DNA of 64,000 nt from JAGXTF01 sp040376005 (GTDB taxonomy: Bacteria > Bacteroidota > Bacteroidia > NS11-12g > UBA955): positions 1-64,000 of the forward strand of contig JBEIRK010000001.1 of NCBI GenBank assembly GCA_040376005.1, in the 5' to 3' direction. Each line of letters begins with the position of its first letter. The stretch's first letter is position 1. Positions 51,697 through 61,079 of the stretch are shown in pieces. Position numbers and translations under genes: made by a program. The notes under the pieces are model-generated. The model worked only from the letters and a program-made list of their open reading frames with translations, made no database searches and was not told the DNA's origin.

Positions 51697-53370
51697 ATGT
51701 CCCTCCCACAGAGCAGCAAACAAGAAGGAACCAACCTCAAAGCAATTCGTGAGCAGTTTGATGCTGTTTACCCCATGGCACAGCGCTATGTGGAATACTT
51801 TGCACCGGATTATGCACATAAAAAAGATCTAAAAAAAGACATTACCCATGTTTTAATAACCAGTCCATCAAACGGAAGCGCAGCAGAAGCAAATGCTATT
51901 CGACATATTCTAAGAGTTCGCGGAAGAGCTTCTTATGTGCGTCCAATCGCTGAAAAGAAAAATTATTTGGCGAAACAGTTGAACCTTTCAGATGCCGAGT
52001 TGCAGGATTTGCCGGAAATGGAAAGGATGGCAATGGTGATGAGAGATCGATTGCAATTGGATGCAACGGAGATATCCAATTTGCTCCAAATCAATCAGAA
52101 TCAATTGCTATGGCTGTACTTTAATGCCGATTGTATATTGGGGTCAAATCGGGTTACAGGCCCTGCTATTGAAACTGCGAGAATCCCGACAAGTGAATTA
52201 AACACCGCTTGGATATATTATGCAGCGGCATTTCATGCGCAACCGTTGCAAAAATCGCCTGGGGTCTTGGGTAAGTTCGCTTTAACCTATGTGAGTATCA
52301 CGCTTGTGGCATTGATCGGCTTGTTGGGGCTGGGGCAGCTTTACTTGAATCTGCAATCACGTCAAACCCAACAACCCAAGGTATTTGTTTCAAAAAAACA
52401 GCAGAAGACTATAGCGAATACTGCAAAAACCACTTCAGGCGAACAAAAGCCATCAATTCAAAATGCAGTGCCACGTGCCACGAATCGTTCAATTGTTTCA
52501 CTTTCATTACCTAAGAATACAACAAGGAGCAATCCAAAAACCTTTATAAGAAGAAGTTCCGCGGCCCCTGCTATTCCGGTGGAAGTGCCAACCAACGTCT
52601 CAGAAATGGATGAAGTAACGACGGTAGAAACTCCAACAACAGCGCTTCCCAATGCTATAGGCATACATTCACAGCAAAGAATTTCAAGCCTTCCAAGTCC
52701 CAGATCTGAATCTAGAAGGCTGAAAGGAAGCAAACCCCTTCAAAGGAATAAATACGGATTATTTGCTAGAATTGGCATGAATAGCATGCGGCTTTACCCG
52801 ACAGATGTTCAGACCTCAGGAAGCATTGCCTTAGGCATGAAGATTAATATCCAATCAAGGATTGCTTTGCGTGTATCATTGGGTATTTCGCATCTGGCGC
52901 ACAAAACATTCACAACGGTTCAGCGGCAATACCAACTTCCTGCATTAACAAGCCCTGCCGTTGTAGATTCCATCATTTACAGTGGACTGCGTATTGGTCA
53001 GCTTCATGTTAGCCAAGAAATGCAAGTCACCAAAAACATCATTGTGCATGCAGGTGGCATTGTCGCATACCGCATGGCGAATATGGGGAAATCGTATACT
53101 TCTAATTCAATAAGCTCGGAATCAACCGCGGTTCAAACCTCAGGGGTTATTGATGCACAGCAAACCTATGAATTTGCCAGTTTCAATAGAGAGGTATTGT
53201 ATTCACGAATATTGGGTGGAGTATGTGCAGGTATTTCATGGAGACCTCCACTCCTATCTCATAAGATGCTATTGCGAGCAGAGTTTAATTATCTGCCACT
53301 CTATCGCAGGGTAAACGGTCCCGTTCCGATTGCGCGTTCTGCCGAAATGCAGTTGATTTTGGAAATTTAA
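51697..53370 (+). CDS. Fusion of ECF-sigma-like cytoplasmic domain, one TM helix and C-terminal barrel-like domain
   Basis: 557 aa from ATG 51697; a TTG nine bases upstream is less likely. Residues about 15-75 resemble a sigma region 2 (REQFDAVYPMAQRYVEYF). Residues 105-144 align without gaps over 40 positions with region 4 of the ECF sigma encoded at 62217-62771: both begin LPE-x-x-R, share Leu, Ser and Leu at equal places, and end YF-x-A. A single membrane helix spans about 195-218 (TYVSITLVALIGLLGLGQLY). A Ser/Thr/Lys/Pro linker (219-350) leads to about 200 residues of alternating beta strands starting KYGLFARIG and ending MQLILEI, like a small outer membrane barrel. Key sigma core-binding residues look eroded. 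No family name is known to me. Confidence 0.7.
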   Translation: MSLPQSSKQEGTNLKAIREQFDAVYPMAQRYVEYFAPDYAHKKDLKKDITHVLITSPSNGSAAEANAIRHILRVRGRASYVRPIAEKKNYLAKQLNLSDAELQDLPEMERMAMVMRDRLQLDATEISNLLQINQNQLLWLYFNADCILGSNRVTGPAIETARIPTSELNTAWIYYAAAFHAQPLQKSPGVLGKFALTYVSITLVALIGLLGLGQLYLNLQSRQTQQPKVFVSKKQQKTIANTAKTTSGEQKPSIQNAVPRATNRSIVSLSLPKNTTRSNPKTFIRRSSAAPAIPVEVPTNVSEMDEVTTVETPTTALPNAIGIHSQQRISSLPSPRSESRRLKGSKPLQRNKYGLFARIGMNSMRLYPTDVQTSGSIALGMKINIQSRIALRVSLGISHLAHKTFTTVQRQYQLPALTSPAVVDSIIYSGLRIGQLHVSQEMQVTKNIIVHAGGIVAYRMANMGKSYTSNSISSESTAVQTSGVIDAQQTYEFASFNREVLYSRILGGVCAGISWRPPLLSHKMLLRAEFNYLPLYRRVNGPVPIARSAEMQLILEI

Positions 53371-54818
53371 AGTTGCGCTATCGATAAGGCTTGATTGGAG
53401 AACTCCTTGGCGATTACTGGGTCATGGGTGATAAATATGTAACTCACCTTCTGTTTCCAACGAATTTCATCCAACAATTCAAGCACTTGTTTGCGCACCA
53501 AGGGATCTAAGGCAGAGACTGCCTCATCCAAGATAAGCAGCTGTGGCTCTGAAGCCAATGCCCTGGCTATGCACAGGCGCTGTCGTTGTCCACCTGAAAG
53601 CTGATGCGGATATTTTACAGCAAAAGATTGATCAAGACCAACAGATTGCAGTAAATCATAGGCTTTACCTTCTGCAACCTTCGTTTCGTGCCCCTTGAAG
53701 CGCAGCACCTCAGCGATAATTTCTAGGTTCTTAATCTCATGATTGAGGCTGCTGTATGGATCTTGGAAAACCATTTGTATACCGGAGTTTTTGCTGTTGA
53801 GAATGCTATTTCCATGTAACAATACTTCCCCTGAATCTGGATTTTCTAGGCGGGTAAGAATTTTACATAAGGTACTCTTTCCGGAACCTGATTTCCCAGT
53901 AATGGCGAGTGTTTCACCCTGAGACACCGTAAAGCTCAGTTTCTCAAATACCCGTTTACTACCTTGGGCACTTGGATAGGATTTAGACAGATTGGTTACT
54001 TCCAATACAACTTCGGGATTGCTGAGATTTCGATGCTGTGGAATTTCAGCAGCATGCAGCAAAGCTGAAACGTAGGGATGGGTTTGCGCCGAAAACAACG
54101 CTGCGACGCTTCCTTGGGCCAAGCATTTCCCTTTTTGCAATACGGTCAATTGGGAAGCGTATTTCGCCACCATGGGTAGGTCGTGACTTACCAAGAGCAA
54201 GGCTGAATTGAGGCTCCTACACCTTTCTACTAATGTTTCAAGAACTTGTATTCCCGTTTCAGGGTCGAGTGCCGTGGTAGGTTCATCTGCAAGAACTAAG
54301 GTTGGATTGTTTATGGTAGCCATGGCAATCATCACACGTTGCCGCTGACCACCACTAATTTGGTGCGGGAATGCATTAAAAATGCGTTTTGGTTCATTTA
54401 AACCCACCGCTTCAAATGCATCGAAAACAATCTTCTTAGCCTCAGAATGGGTAGTCTTTCTATGAATCCCTAGGGATTCTAGAATCTGCGCACCACAGGT
54501 CATTCTTGGATTTAAGGCAGATAACGGTTCTTGGAAGACCATGCCTACATGCTTGCCCCTGAGTTGGCGCATTCTGCTCACAGATTCAGCACCGGGATGG
54601 TAATTCTCATTTCCTATTCTAAGTTCAATCTGCCCTTTGTGGAAAAGCGGTTCAGACAAGAGTTGCATAATAGAAAGCAGTGTCAAAGATTTACCCGAAC
54701 CACTTTCTCCGATGAGTCCATGCACTTCTCCTGGTTGAAGTTCCAACTTAGGAAGATGAAGGAGTTGTTGACTTCTTGCGAAAATCTCTAAATCCTTGAT
54801 TTGCAGTAGGGCACTCAC
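53367..54818 (-). CDS. Fused dual-ATPase ABC protein for oligopeptide/dipeptide transport (YejF/DppDF-like)
   Basis: 483 aa carrying two complete ABC domains. First: Walker A GESGSGKSLT at about 37, Q-loop VFQEPLSALNPRMTCG, signature ISGGQRQRVMIAMA at about 163 and Walker B LVLADEPTTALDP. Second: GKSGSGKSTLCKIL at about 305, MVFQDPYSSLNHE, LSGGQRQRLCIARALASEP and LLILDEAVSALDP. Such fused pairs power peptide or nickel importers of the Opp/Dpp type. No permease or binding-protein gene is adjacent, so the partners are elsewhere. The start is GTG 54818; the 3' end overlaps the convergent fusion gene by 4 bases. Confidence 0.92.
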   Translation of the reverse strand: MSALLQIKDLEIFARSQQLLHLPKLELQPGEVHGLIGESGSGKSLTLLSIMQLLSEPLFHKGQIELRIGNENYHPGAESVSRMRQLRGKHVGMVFQEPLSALNPRMTCGAQILESLGIHRKTTHSEAKKIVFDAFEAVGLNEPKRIFNAFPHQISGGQRQRVMIAMATINNPTLVLADEPTTALDPETGIQVLETLVERCRSLNSALLLVSHDLPMVAKYASQLTVLQKGKCLAQGSVAALFSAQTHPYVSALLHAAEIPQHRNLSNPEVVLEVTNLSKSYPSAQGSKRVFEKLSFTVSQGETLAITGKSGSGKSTLCKILTRLENPDSGEVLLHGNSILNSKNSGIQMVFQDPYSSLNHEIKNLEIIAEVLRFKGHETKVAEGKAYDLLQSVGLDQSFAVKYPHQLSGGQRQRLCIARALASEPQLLILDEAVSALDPLVRKQVLELLDEIRWKQKVSYIFITHDPVIAKEFSNQALSIAQL

Positions 54819-54880
54819 ACCGCAATATTACGGAAAAGCGCGTGGAATTGAAGGCTCACAATTTTAATTCACCAGGGGAA

Positions 54881-55672
54881 TTAAAATTCCAATTCTACCC
54901 GAATTGAGTGCCAAGAATTTACAAATTTTCCTTGTTTCATAGCGGGTGACCAGCGCGGTGATGCTTGAAACACCCTTTCTATTTCCTGTAAAAAAGCATT
55001 GCAATCGACATTGCTTTCCACAATGGATACTTTACTTACTTTTCCGAGGCGATCTACCATAAAGCGCACTTCTGCATATCCGCCAAGGCTCTCATCATTA
55101 CAACTTTGATTTCTATCAAATTGGTCAGCCACGTATGTGTTGTATGCCCCGCCATAAGGCAAAAATTGGCAGGTCTTATCGGGTTTATTGTAAACCGTTG
55201 TATCTGGTCTTGTTGCAAATTGTGGTTTGTCATTATCCTCTCCGCCACCCCCAAACGGCAAGGTGCCGCCCTCGCCTGCAAATGCTTCTAGAGAACCCAA
55301 TCCTTCAAAAAGTCCCTCAGGTGCGAGAGGATTCACCAAAGGGATGTCGCTTTCAATTGTATTAGAGCTTGTTTCTATGTCTTCAGGGCTGGTATTCACA
55401 GGCTCAATATCTTCCTCTATCCAGCAGGTGTCAACTACAGGTGGGTGCAGCTTAGGGTTGGGTTTGGCGATATGAGACTGTGCGCTGGGCATAAAAGCTA
55501 ACAAACTCAGCAAGGCCAGCAGCACCGGTGCACTGAGCATTCCGATGATTTTACTTCTGAGATAGTTCTTTCGCAGTTGGTAGGCGCCGTATGCCTTATT
55601 CCTATTTTCAAATACAAGATTCAGGCGGTCTGAGGATTGAGGTTGTTCCCAATTATTTCCAATGGTATTCAT
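54881..55672 (-). CDS. TonB-family energy transducer (second copy)
   Basis: 263 aa. The cytoplasmic N-terminus SDRLNLVFENRNKAYGAYQL then RKNYLRSKIIG is the Bacteroidetes TonB pattern. One membrane helix spans about 43-65, followed by a Pro/Glu-rich periplasmic segment and a Gly-rich patch. The C-terminal TonB domain (about 175-263) has YGGYAEVRFMVDRLGKVSKV-like strands and ends RVELEF. It is separated from the paralogous tonB upstream by a strong terminator, so it has separate expression. It has four extra Cys in the C-terminal half (TCQF, SCND, VDCN) compared with its neighbour. Confidence 0.85.
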   Translation of the reverse strand: MNTIGNNWEQPQSSDRLNLVFENRNKAYGAYQLRKNYLRSKIIGMLSAPVLLALLSLLAFMPSAQSHIAKPNPKLHPPVVDTCWIEEDIEPVNTSPEDIETSSNTIESDIPLVNPLAPEGLFEGLGSLEAFAGEGGTLPFGGGGEDNDKPQFATRPDTTVYNKPDKTCQFLPYGGAYNTYVADQFDRNQSCNDESLGGYAEVRFMVDRLGKVSKVSIVESNVDCNAFLQEIERVFQASPRWSPAMKQGKFVNSWHSIRVELEF

Positions 55673-55740
55673 AGTAATGATGATGAGGTTATATACTCAA
55701 AACGCAATACTGGTGGGATTTAATATCAGAAAAATGCCAT

Positions 55741-55770
55741 AAAAAAAGGCCGCATATGCGGCCTTTTTTT
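55741..55770 (-). terminator. Terminator separating the two tonB genes
   Basis: Perfect palindrome AAAAAAAGGCCGCAT/ATGCGGCCTTTTTTT, 17 bases past the stop of the exb-linked tonB. It could act on either strand. Confidence 0.9.
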
Positions 55771-55786
55771 AAATTGTTACGGTTGA

Positions 55787-56608
55787 TTATTCGAATGCCA
55801 ATTGGATTGGAATTGTTCTCCAAGCTTTTACGAATTTACCATTGTTATTGGCTGGAATCCAACGTGGTGATTTTTTCAAAACACGGATGGCTTCATCTGT
55901 AAATTCAGGACAGCTTTTCGAAGGAACAATACAAGAGATACGGCTCACCCTTCCATCCACATCCACTACGAACTTCATCAAGATATCAGCAGAGATGCCT
56001 TCTTCTTGACAGCGCGGTGGGTATTGGAAATTGTCTTGTACAAAGATGATAAACGCTGCGTCTCCCCCTGGGAATTGCGCATCATTTTCAACCTTAGTAA
56101 GGGGATCGCCCGAGCCAGAACCTGTATTGATAGGATTATCTCCACCTGATCCAACATCACCAGCCCATGGGTCATCAGAACCTTGTTGGTCTTTAGAACC
56201 GGGACTCTTGATTTGTGAAATTGGAGGAGGATTGTACTCTTCCGTTGCATTCTGGTTAATGGCTGGAGGAACATAGGCCTGAGTAGCCACGGGTTCCGGC
56301 TTATCCGGTGGTGGTGGTTCTAGGGGCTTATCTTCTTCTTTCTCATCTACATCATCCAAGGTTTTGGCTTCTACCTTTTGTTTTTTGGTAGGTGCTTTTG
56401 CCTTTTTCGACATATTGGCAATAATCACAGGTGCACCGGCTGCGAGCAGCGCGATAACACAGGCGATAAGGGTAGCCATAATTTTATTTTTGCGATAGGA
56501 TTTACGGATTTGGTACGCGCCATACTTTTTAAAGCGGTCAGCAAATACCAAGTCAAGCCTGTCGGCGGATTCTGGTTGGTCCCAGGTATTAAAAATATCG
56601 TTTGACAT
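55787..56608 (-). CDS. TonB-family energy transducer (exb-linked copy)
   Basis: 273 aa. The N-terminus ADRLDLVFADRFKKYGAYQI precedes a membrane helix (about 45-65). The periplasmic stalk is rich in Lys, Glu and Pro (KPLEPPPPDKPEPVA at about 95), then Gly/Ser-rich. The C-terminal TonB domain (about 185-273) contains MKFVVDVDGRVSRIS and ends IPIQLAFE. It carries proton-motive energy from ExbBD to outer membrane receptors. It lies 10 bases after the second exbD and ends at a strong terminator: the last gene of exbB-exbD-exbD-tonB. Confidence 0.92.
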   Translation of the reverse strand: MSNDIFNTWDQPESADRLDLVFADRFKKYGAYQIRKSYRKNKIMATLIACVIALLAAGAPVIIANMSKKAKAPTKKQKVEAKTLDDVDEKEEDKPLEPPPPDKPEPVATQAYVPPAINQNATEEYNPPPISQIKSPGSKDQQGSDDPWAGDVGSGGDNPINTGSGSGDPLTKVENDAQFPGGDAAFIIFVQDNFQYPPRCQEEGISADILMKFVVDVDGRVSRISCIVPSKSCPEFTDEAIRVLKKSPRWIPANNNGKFVKAWRTIPIQLAFE

Positions 56609-56618
56609 AGGCTTTGCT

Positions 56619-57248
56619 TTATTTTACACGTACTTTATCCAACATTTGTTTTTCCTTGGGATCTAGGGCGTCATCCACTACGAAGTATTTACCCACTTGA
56701 CAGATGAGGAATTCATCCACAACATCAATCATGTTTTTATAGGTTGCATTTTCAGAGTGTTTTACCAGCACTACGAATTTGCTTTCCATTTGGGCGAATT
56801 CTAATTTCTCGCGGATTTTCCTTTCGAACGCAGTATCATTTTTCGGACCATTATCGGACTCACGCTGTATTTTCTCAACGTCTGCAAGAAGCTTTTTATT
56901 GCGTTCTTTGAGAATTTTGCGCAAACCATCTTTAGACATATCGGTCACTTCGAGTGCGGTCATGTCTTTGATGCTGGTTGAATAATGATATACCTTATCG
57001 GAACCATCAAGAATGATGGTAAGACCGTCCTTCACTTCCTTATCCTTTTCATTTGGATTTTCCTTTTTCTCTGGGAAAATCATACGAAGGGTTTTGGGTT
57101 TAGAGAAGGTAGAGGTAAGTACGAAAAAGGTAAGCAGAAGGAACGCAAGGTCCACCATTGGCGTCATATCGATGCGCGTGCTGAGTTTCTTCGCCCGCTT
57201 TTTATCATGTTTACCATGACCACCGCCGCCTGATTCAATTTGTGCCAT
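56619..57248 (-). CDS. ExbD/TolR-family protein (second of two)
   Basis: 209 aa. A cytoplasmic basic N-terminus precedes one membrane helix at about 27-50 that begins RIDMTPMVDLAFLLLTFFVL, with the essential Asp in the helix as in ExbD. The periplasmic part is longer than E. coli ExbD and includes a Lys/Glu-rich helical insert (about 115-150). With ExbB it forms the proton channel that energises TonB. It lies 24 bases downstream of the other exbD. Confidence 0.93.
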   Translation of the reverse strand: MAQIESGGGGHGKHDKKRAKKLSTRIDMTPMVDLAFLLLTFFVLTSTFSKPKTLRMIFPEKKENPNEKDKEVKDGLTIILDGSDKVYHYSTSIKDMTALEVTDMSKDGLRKILKERNKKLLADVEKIQRESDNGPKNDTAFERKIREKLEFAQMESKFVVLVKHSENATYKNMIDVVDEFLICQVGKYFVVDDALDPKEKQMLDKVRVK

Positions 57249-57272
57249 TTCTTTAAATTCTCCTTTCTCGTG

Positions 57273-57941
57273 TTATTTAGGACTGTCTTCGAGTCCTGTA
57301 ATCATTTCAAAATTCTTGATTTTCACATCACGGAAGATTTGCACTACGTTTTTAACCACATCATACTTGGTTTTGCTGTCTGCTTTCACGGCAAACTTAA
57401 TCATCGTAGTAGGGTCAAATTCCATTTTGCGCTTATCCGCTTCCGCTTTGCGGTCCTCATAATCATTCTTTGCTGCCAAACGGGCGTAATACGCCCACCA
57501 GTACAGCTGTGAATTCTTACTTCCTGTAGTGTCGTATGGGATACCAGACATTTCCACCGATGCGCGTTCAGCAGGTTCTTTGTCCAAATAATCCAATATC
57601 TCACTCATTTTGAGTCCGATACTGGAAGATCCCACAAACTTAATGGAATCTTCTTTGGAAAGAGAAATATTAAACTTTGAACACATATCCTTAAACACTT
57701 TTCCTTTTACAGCTTGGTTTGTGATATCGATAAAGGTTCTTCCTTTGTCATCGATGGTTATCATAAACACCTGTTTGGGAATTTGGTCTGGGGTAGTGGA
57801 TGTTGGTGGATCTACAGTTACAGGTTCCGGCTGGCGGAAACTGGAAGTAAGAATAAAGAATGTTACAAGCAAAAATGCCAGGTCCACCAATGGAGTCATA
57901 TCCAAAGACGGAGCCGAACGGGGCATTGATACTTTTGGCAT
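57273..57941 (-). CDS. ExbD/TolR-family protein (first of two)
   Basis: 222 aa with N-terminal helix (about 13-33) beginning SLDMTPLVDLAFLLVTFFIL, carrying the same functional Asp as its paralogue. The periplasmic domain is unusually long, with an inserted segment (about 110-175) containing a Lys/Arg/Glu-rich helix. Two different ExbD proteins beside one ExbB suggest a hetero-oligomeric channel, as in other Bacteroidetes. It lies 52 bases after exbB. Confidence 0.93.
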   Translation of the reverse strand: MPKVSMPRSAPSLDMTPLVDLAFLLVTFFILTSSFRQPEPVTVDPPTSTTPDQIPKQVFMITIDDKGRTFIDITNQAVKGKVFKDMCSKFNISLSKEDSIKFVGSSSIGLKMSEILDYLDKEPAERASVEMSGIPYDTTGSKNSQLYWWAYYARLAAKNDYEDRKAEADKRKMEFDPTTMIKFAVKADSKTKYDVVKNVVQIFRDVKIKNFEMITGLEDSPK

Positions 57942-57993
57942 TTCTTATTTCTTTTTAAGGTTTATACTGTTGTATATAGAAAGGTAAATGCGC

Positions 57994-58809
57994 TTAGTTC
58001 TGGTGGTGAGCCTGGAAGTCAGAAACGATGCTATAACCTGCTTCATCCATGCTGTATGTCATGGTATCAATTCTGTTTGAGAAGTAGTTATAGAAAATCA
58101 CTGACAAGGTAGACGCCACGATACCAAATGCGGTATTTACAAGCGCTTCAGAGATACCTGTTGCCAACGCAGCAGTATCAGGAGCACCGGTATTTGCCAA
58201 TGCGGCAAATGCTTTAATCATACCGAATACAGTACCAATCAGACCTACCAATACACCGATAGATGCGCAGGTAGAGATAATTACCAAGTTTTTGCTCAAC
58301 ATAGGCAATTCAAGGCTGGTTGCTTCTTCCAATTCTTTTTGGATGGCTGCAACTTTTTCGTCCTTCGTTAACTTGGCGTCGTTTCCTGCCAATTTATAAC
58401 GGGTAAGGCCTGAACGCACCACATTTGCAAGTGAACCACGTTGTTTATCGCAAGCAGCAATAGCTTCATCCACCTTGTGGTTGGCGAGCAAATCGCGCAC
58501 TTTGCGGATAAATCCAGCGGCATTGCCTTTACCATTGGCTTGAGCCAGGGTAACCAATCTTTCGATAAAGAAAATGAAAACGATAATGTTAATGGCAACA
58601 AGCATTGGAACGATGAAACCACCGCGGTGGATAATACCCAGGATATTTTTGGGATGTCCTTTGACAATGTCGGCATTTTCAAAGTTTGCTGCATTTCCCA
58701 TGATCAGGGAATAAATAAGTACACCACAGATACCGGCGAAAATAATCGCCCCGGCGGCGAAAAGGCCTGCCATGTTTGAGTCACCTGTTTTTTTCTTTGG
58801 ATTGTTCAT
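57994..58809 (-). CDS. ExbB/TolQ/MotA-family proton channel protein
   Basis: 271 aa with an extra N-terminal helix (about 14-35) before the usual three-helix ExbB core: RGGFIVPMLVAINIIVFIFF at about 62, and MLSKNLVIISTCASIGVLVG then IGTVFGMIKAFAAL at about 175-205 (the conserved Thr/Gly/Phe motif). The third core helix is in EALVNTAFGIVASTLSVIFY. It opens the exbB-exbD-exbD-tonB operon. Start ATG 58809. Confidence 0.94.
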   Translation of the reverse strand: MNNPKKKTGDSNMAGLFAAGAIIFAGICGVLIYSLIMGNAANFENADIVKGHPKNILGIIHRGGFIVPMLVAINIIVFIFFIERLVTLAQANGKGNAAGFIRKVRDLLANHKVDEAIAACDKQRGSLANVVRSGLTRYKLAGNDAKLTKDEKVAAIQKELEEATSLELPMLSKNLVIISTCASIGVLVGLIGTVFGMIKAFAALANTGAPDTAALATGISEALVNTAFGIVASTLSVIFYNYFSNRIDTMTYSMDEAGYSIVSDFQAHHQN

Positions 58810-59040
58810 ATGATAGAAATTTCTGTTTTTTCAGGAAGGTGCAATATTACTGTGACAAACTGTTAAAAGCAAATAACCAAATTGTTAAGGCGGTCTAATT
58901 TACCCTTTAAAAGGTAAAGTGACAAGGCGAAGACAAATTGAAATTTAATGTTCATCATGTAGAAGGTGGAGTTTGTCAACAAAAACTCATCATCTGATGA
59001 AAAATATGTCTATCCGCTGTAAAATTGAAGCAGAAATCAC

Positions 59041-61056
59041 ATGAAAAAAGGAATTTGGATATTTGTACTCTTAGTGTTGCTTGTTGGTGGCGGTTATTTT
59101 GCTTGGAAATGGTATTTCCAAAAGGGCGAATCTATCGATGCCTTCAAACTGGTGCCTGCTGATGCGGTGTTTGTAGTTCAGACAGACGAACCTGTTGAGG
59201 GATGGAAAGAATTTAGCAAGAGTGCCATGTGGAACCATGTAAAGCAATTCAAACCCCTGGGTGAGATTGGCAAAATGGCGGATGCACTTTCTGAAACCAT
59301 AGAAGACAATGATCTTATATTCAGTGCATTTGGGAGCAGAAATGTGCTCATTAGCTTGCATGTAACTGCCAAAGATGATTATGACTTCTTGTATGTATGT
59401 GATATGAAAGAAGGCGCAAAATTTAGCACTGTAAAGGACGGCATTATTAAACTCTTATCAGCAGCTGGATTTGAGCATAAGGCAGGCGAAATTTCTGGAC
59501 AAGAAACACATGCCTTTTACGATCCAAAAGACAAGAGCAGTCTGCATCTAGCATTTGTAGCAAATCAGCTCGTGTGTTCTTACAACACATCCATCTTTGA
59601 GGCTTCTATCAAACAAAAAGATAGCGGTTATTTCAATAAAGACGAACTGTTCTCCGAAATCGCATCATCTACACCTCAAGATGGCATGTGTTGCATCTAC
59701 CTGAACCATGCAGCAGTGCCAAACTACCTCGGTGTATATATGGACGACATCAGCAGCATGAAAGGATTGTTCTCTTCCATGTTCTATACTGGATTGAGTG
59801 TTGGATTCGAAGAGGATGATTTGGCTTTCAAAGGATATACCAGTATAAACGACAGCATGAGCAGTCAAATCCGCGCACTGCATAGATCGGGAAAAAGCAA
59901 TACCCATGCACAAACTGTTTTTTCAGAAAACACTGCCTTTATGCTCAGTATGGGTTTTCAGAGTTTTGGCAAATTCTATGAAAACCTAAAAGATGTAATG
60001 AAAGAAGATGCCGCATCTTGGGAACAGTTCAACAAAAAGAAAAAGACCATTGAAACCCTGCTTCGTTTTAAACTCGAGGAAGACCTCCTAGGCTGGATAG
60101 ACGACGAGGTTTCCATAGCTCAATACGAACAAGAACGTATTATTGGAAGCAAAATCCACACGGTTGCTGCTATTAAACATTTGAGTGAGGAAAAAGCAAA
60201 AGAGAAACTCGGCAAATTGGAGAAAAGGCTCAAATTATTGGGCAAATTTCAAACAGCCAATTATAAGGATTACGAAATCCATTACATGGAAATACGAGGC
60301 TTGTTCCGCCTTCTATTTGGCAAACTTTTTGAGAAAATAGAAAAGCCGTATTACACCTTTATTGATGGGTATGTCGTGTTCTGTGATGACCCTACTACCC
60401 TATTGAAAACCATTGATGACCATATTGCAGGGAAAACCTTAGCCAATTTAGAGGAATATAAGGATTTTGCAGGAGAATTCAAAGAAGAAAACACGCTTTC
60501 GGCTTGGCTTAACATGAAAAAATACTTTTTAAATCTGAAAGGTATTTTGGATGCCCCGAGCTATTCGGAATCATATACAAACCGTGAGTACATTATTTGC
60601 TTTCAGCAAATGGGCTTTCAGTTTATCCAAGAGGACAACCGCTTTGACACGCGCATGCGCATTCGCTTCAAAGAGCCCAATGAGTATGACCTAGAAATCA
60701 CTGAGGGCAAGGCTATAGAGCTAGAGGAGCTAGAAGAACTCGATTCTATGAGTGATGCAGATGCCTTCATTCTCGAGCATATCACAGGGTCCGTGAAGAA
60801 GGAAATGTATGACAACGGTACTGTGAAATTCATTGCAGAAATGGAGAATGAAGTGCTGGACGGTCGTTATTTAGAATACTGGGAAAACGGCACATTAAAA
60901 ATAAAGGGCAAGTACCGAAACGGTGAAAAATCCGGGAAGTGGTATTACTACAAAGAGGATGGAGAATTGGAGAGAAAAGAGAAATTCAAGCGCGGTGCAG
61001 AGCCAGAAAGCGACATTTTAGAAGAACTCGAGTTGGAACCTGTTCCTATGGAATAA
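59041..61056 (+). CDS. DUF3352-like membrane-anchored protein with C-terminal MORN/YwqK-type repeats
   Basis: 671 aa. One N-terminal helix (IWIFVLLVLLVGGGYFAWKW, about 5-24) probably anchors it in the inner membrane with the bulk in the periplasm. Residues about 30-560 resemble DUF3352-type proteins (VPADAVFVVQTDEPVEGWKE at about 38). The C-terminus (about 600-655) has MORN_2-like repeats: MYDNGTVKFIAEM, YLEYWENGTLKIKGKYRNGE and KSGKWYYYKEDGELERKEKF, as in YwqK-type proteins. A very acidic tail ends the protein. It is divergent from the exb operon with a 231-bp gap. Function unknown. Confidence 0.78.
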   Translation: MKKGIWIFVLLVLLVGGGYFAWKWYFQKGESIDAFKLVPADAVFVVQTDEPVEGWKEFSKSAMWNHVKQFKPLGEIGKMADALSETIEDNDLIFSAFGSRNVLISLHVTAKDDYDFLYVCDMKEGAKFSTVKDGIIKLLSAAGFEHKAGEISGQETHAFYDPKDKSSLHLAFVANQLVCSYNTSIFEASIKQKDSGYFNKDELFSEIASSTPQDGMCCIYLNHAAVPNYLGVYMDDISSMKGLFSSMFYTGLSVGFEEDDLAFKGYTSINDSMSSQIRALHRSGKSNTHAQTVFSENTAFMLSMGFQSFGKFYENLKDVMKEDAASWEQFNKKKKTIETLLRFKLEEDLLGWIDDEVSIAQYEQERIIGSKIHTVAAIKHLSEEKAKEKLGKLEKRLKLLGKFQTANYKDYEIHYMEIRGLFRLLFGKLFEKIEKPYYTFIDGYVVFCDDPTTLLKTIDDHIAGKTLANLEEYKDFAGEFKEENTLSAWLNMKKYFLNLKGILDAPSYSESYTNREYIICFQQMGFQFIQEDNRFDTRMRIRFKEPNEYDLEITEGKAIELEELEELDSMSDADAFILEHITGSVKKEMYDNGTVKFIAEMENEVLDGRYLEYWENGTLKIKGKYRNGEKSGKWYYYKEDGELERKEKFKRGAEPESDILEELELEPVPME

Positions 61057-61079
61057 AATTCCATTCCTGGCTCTAAGTA

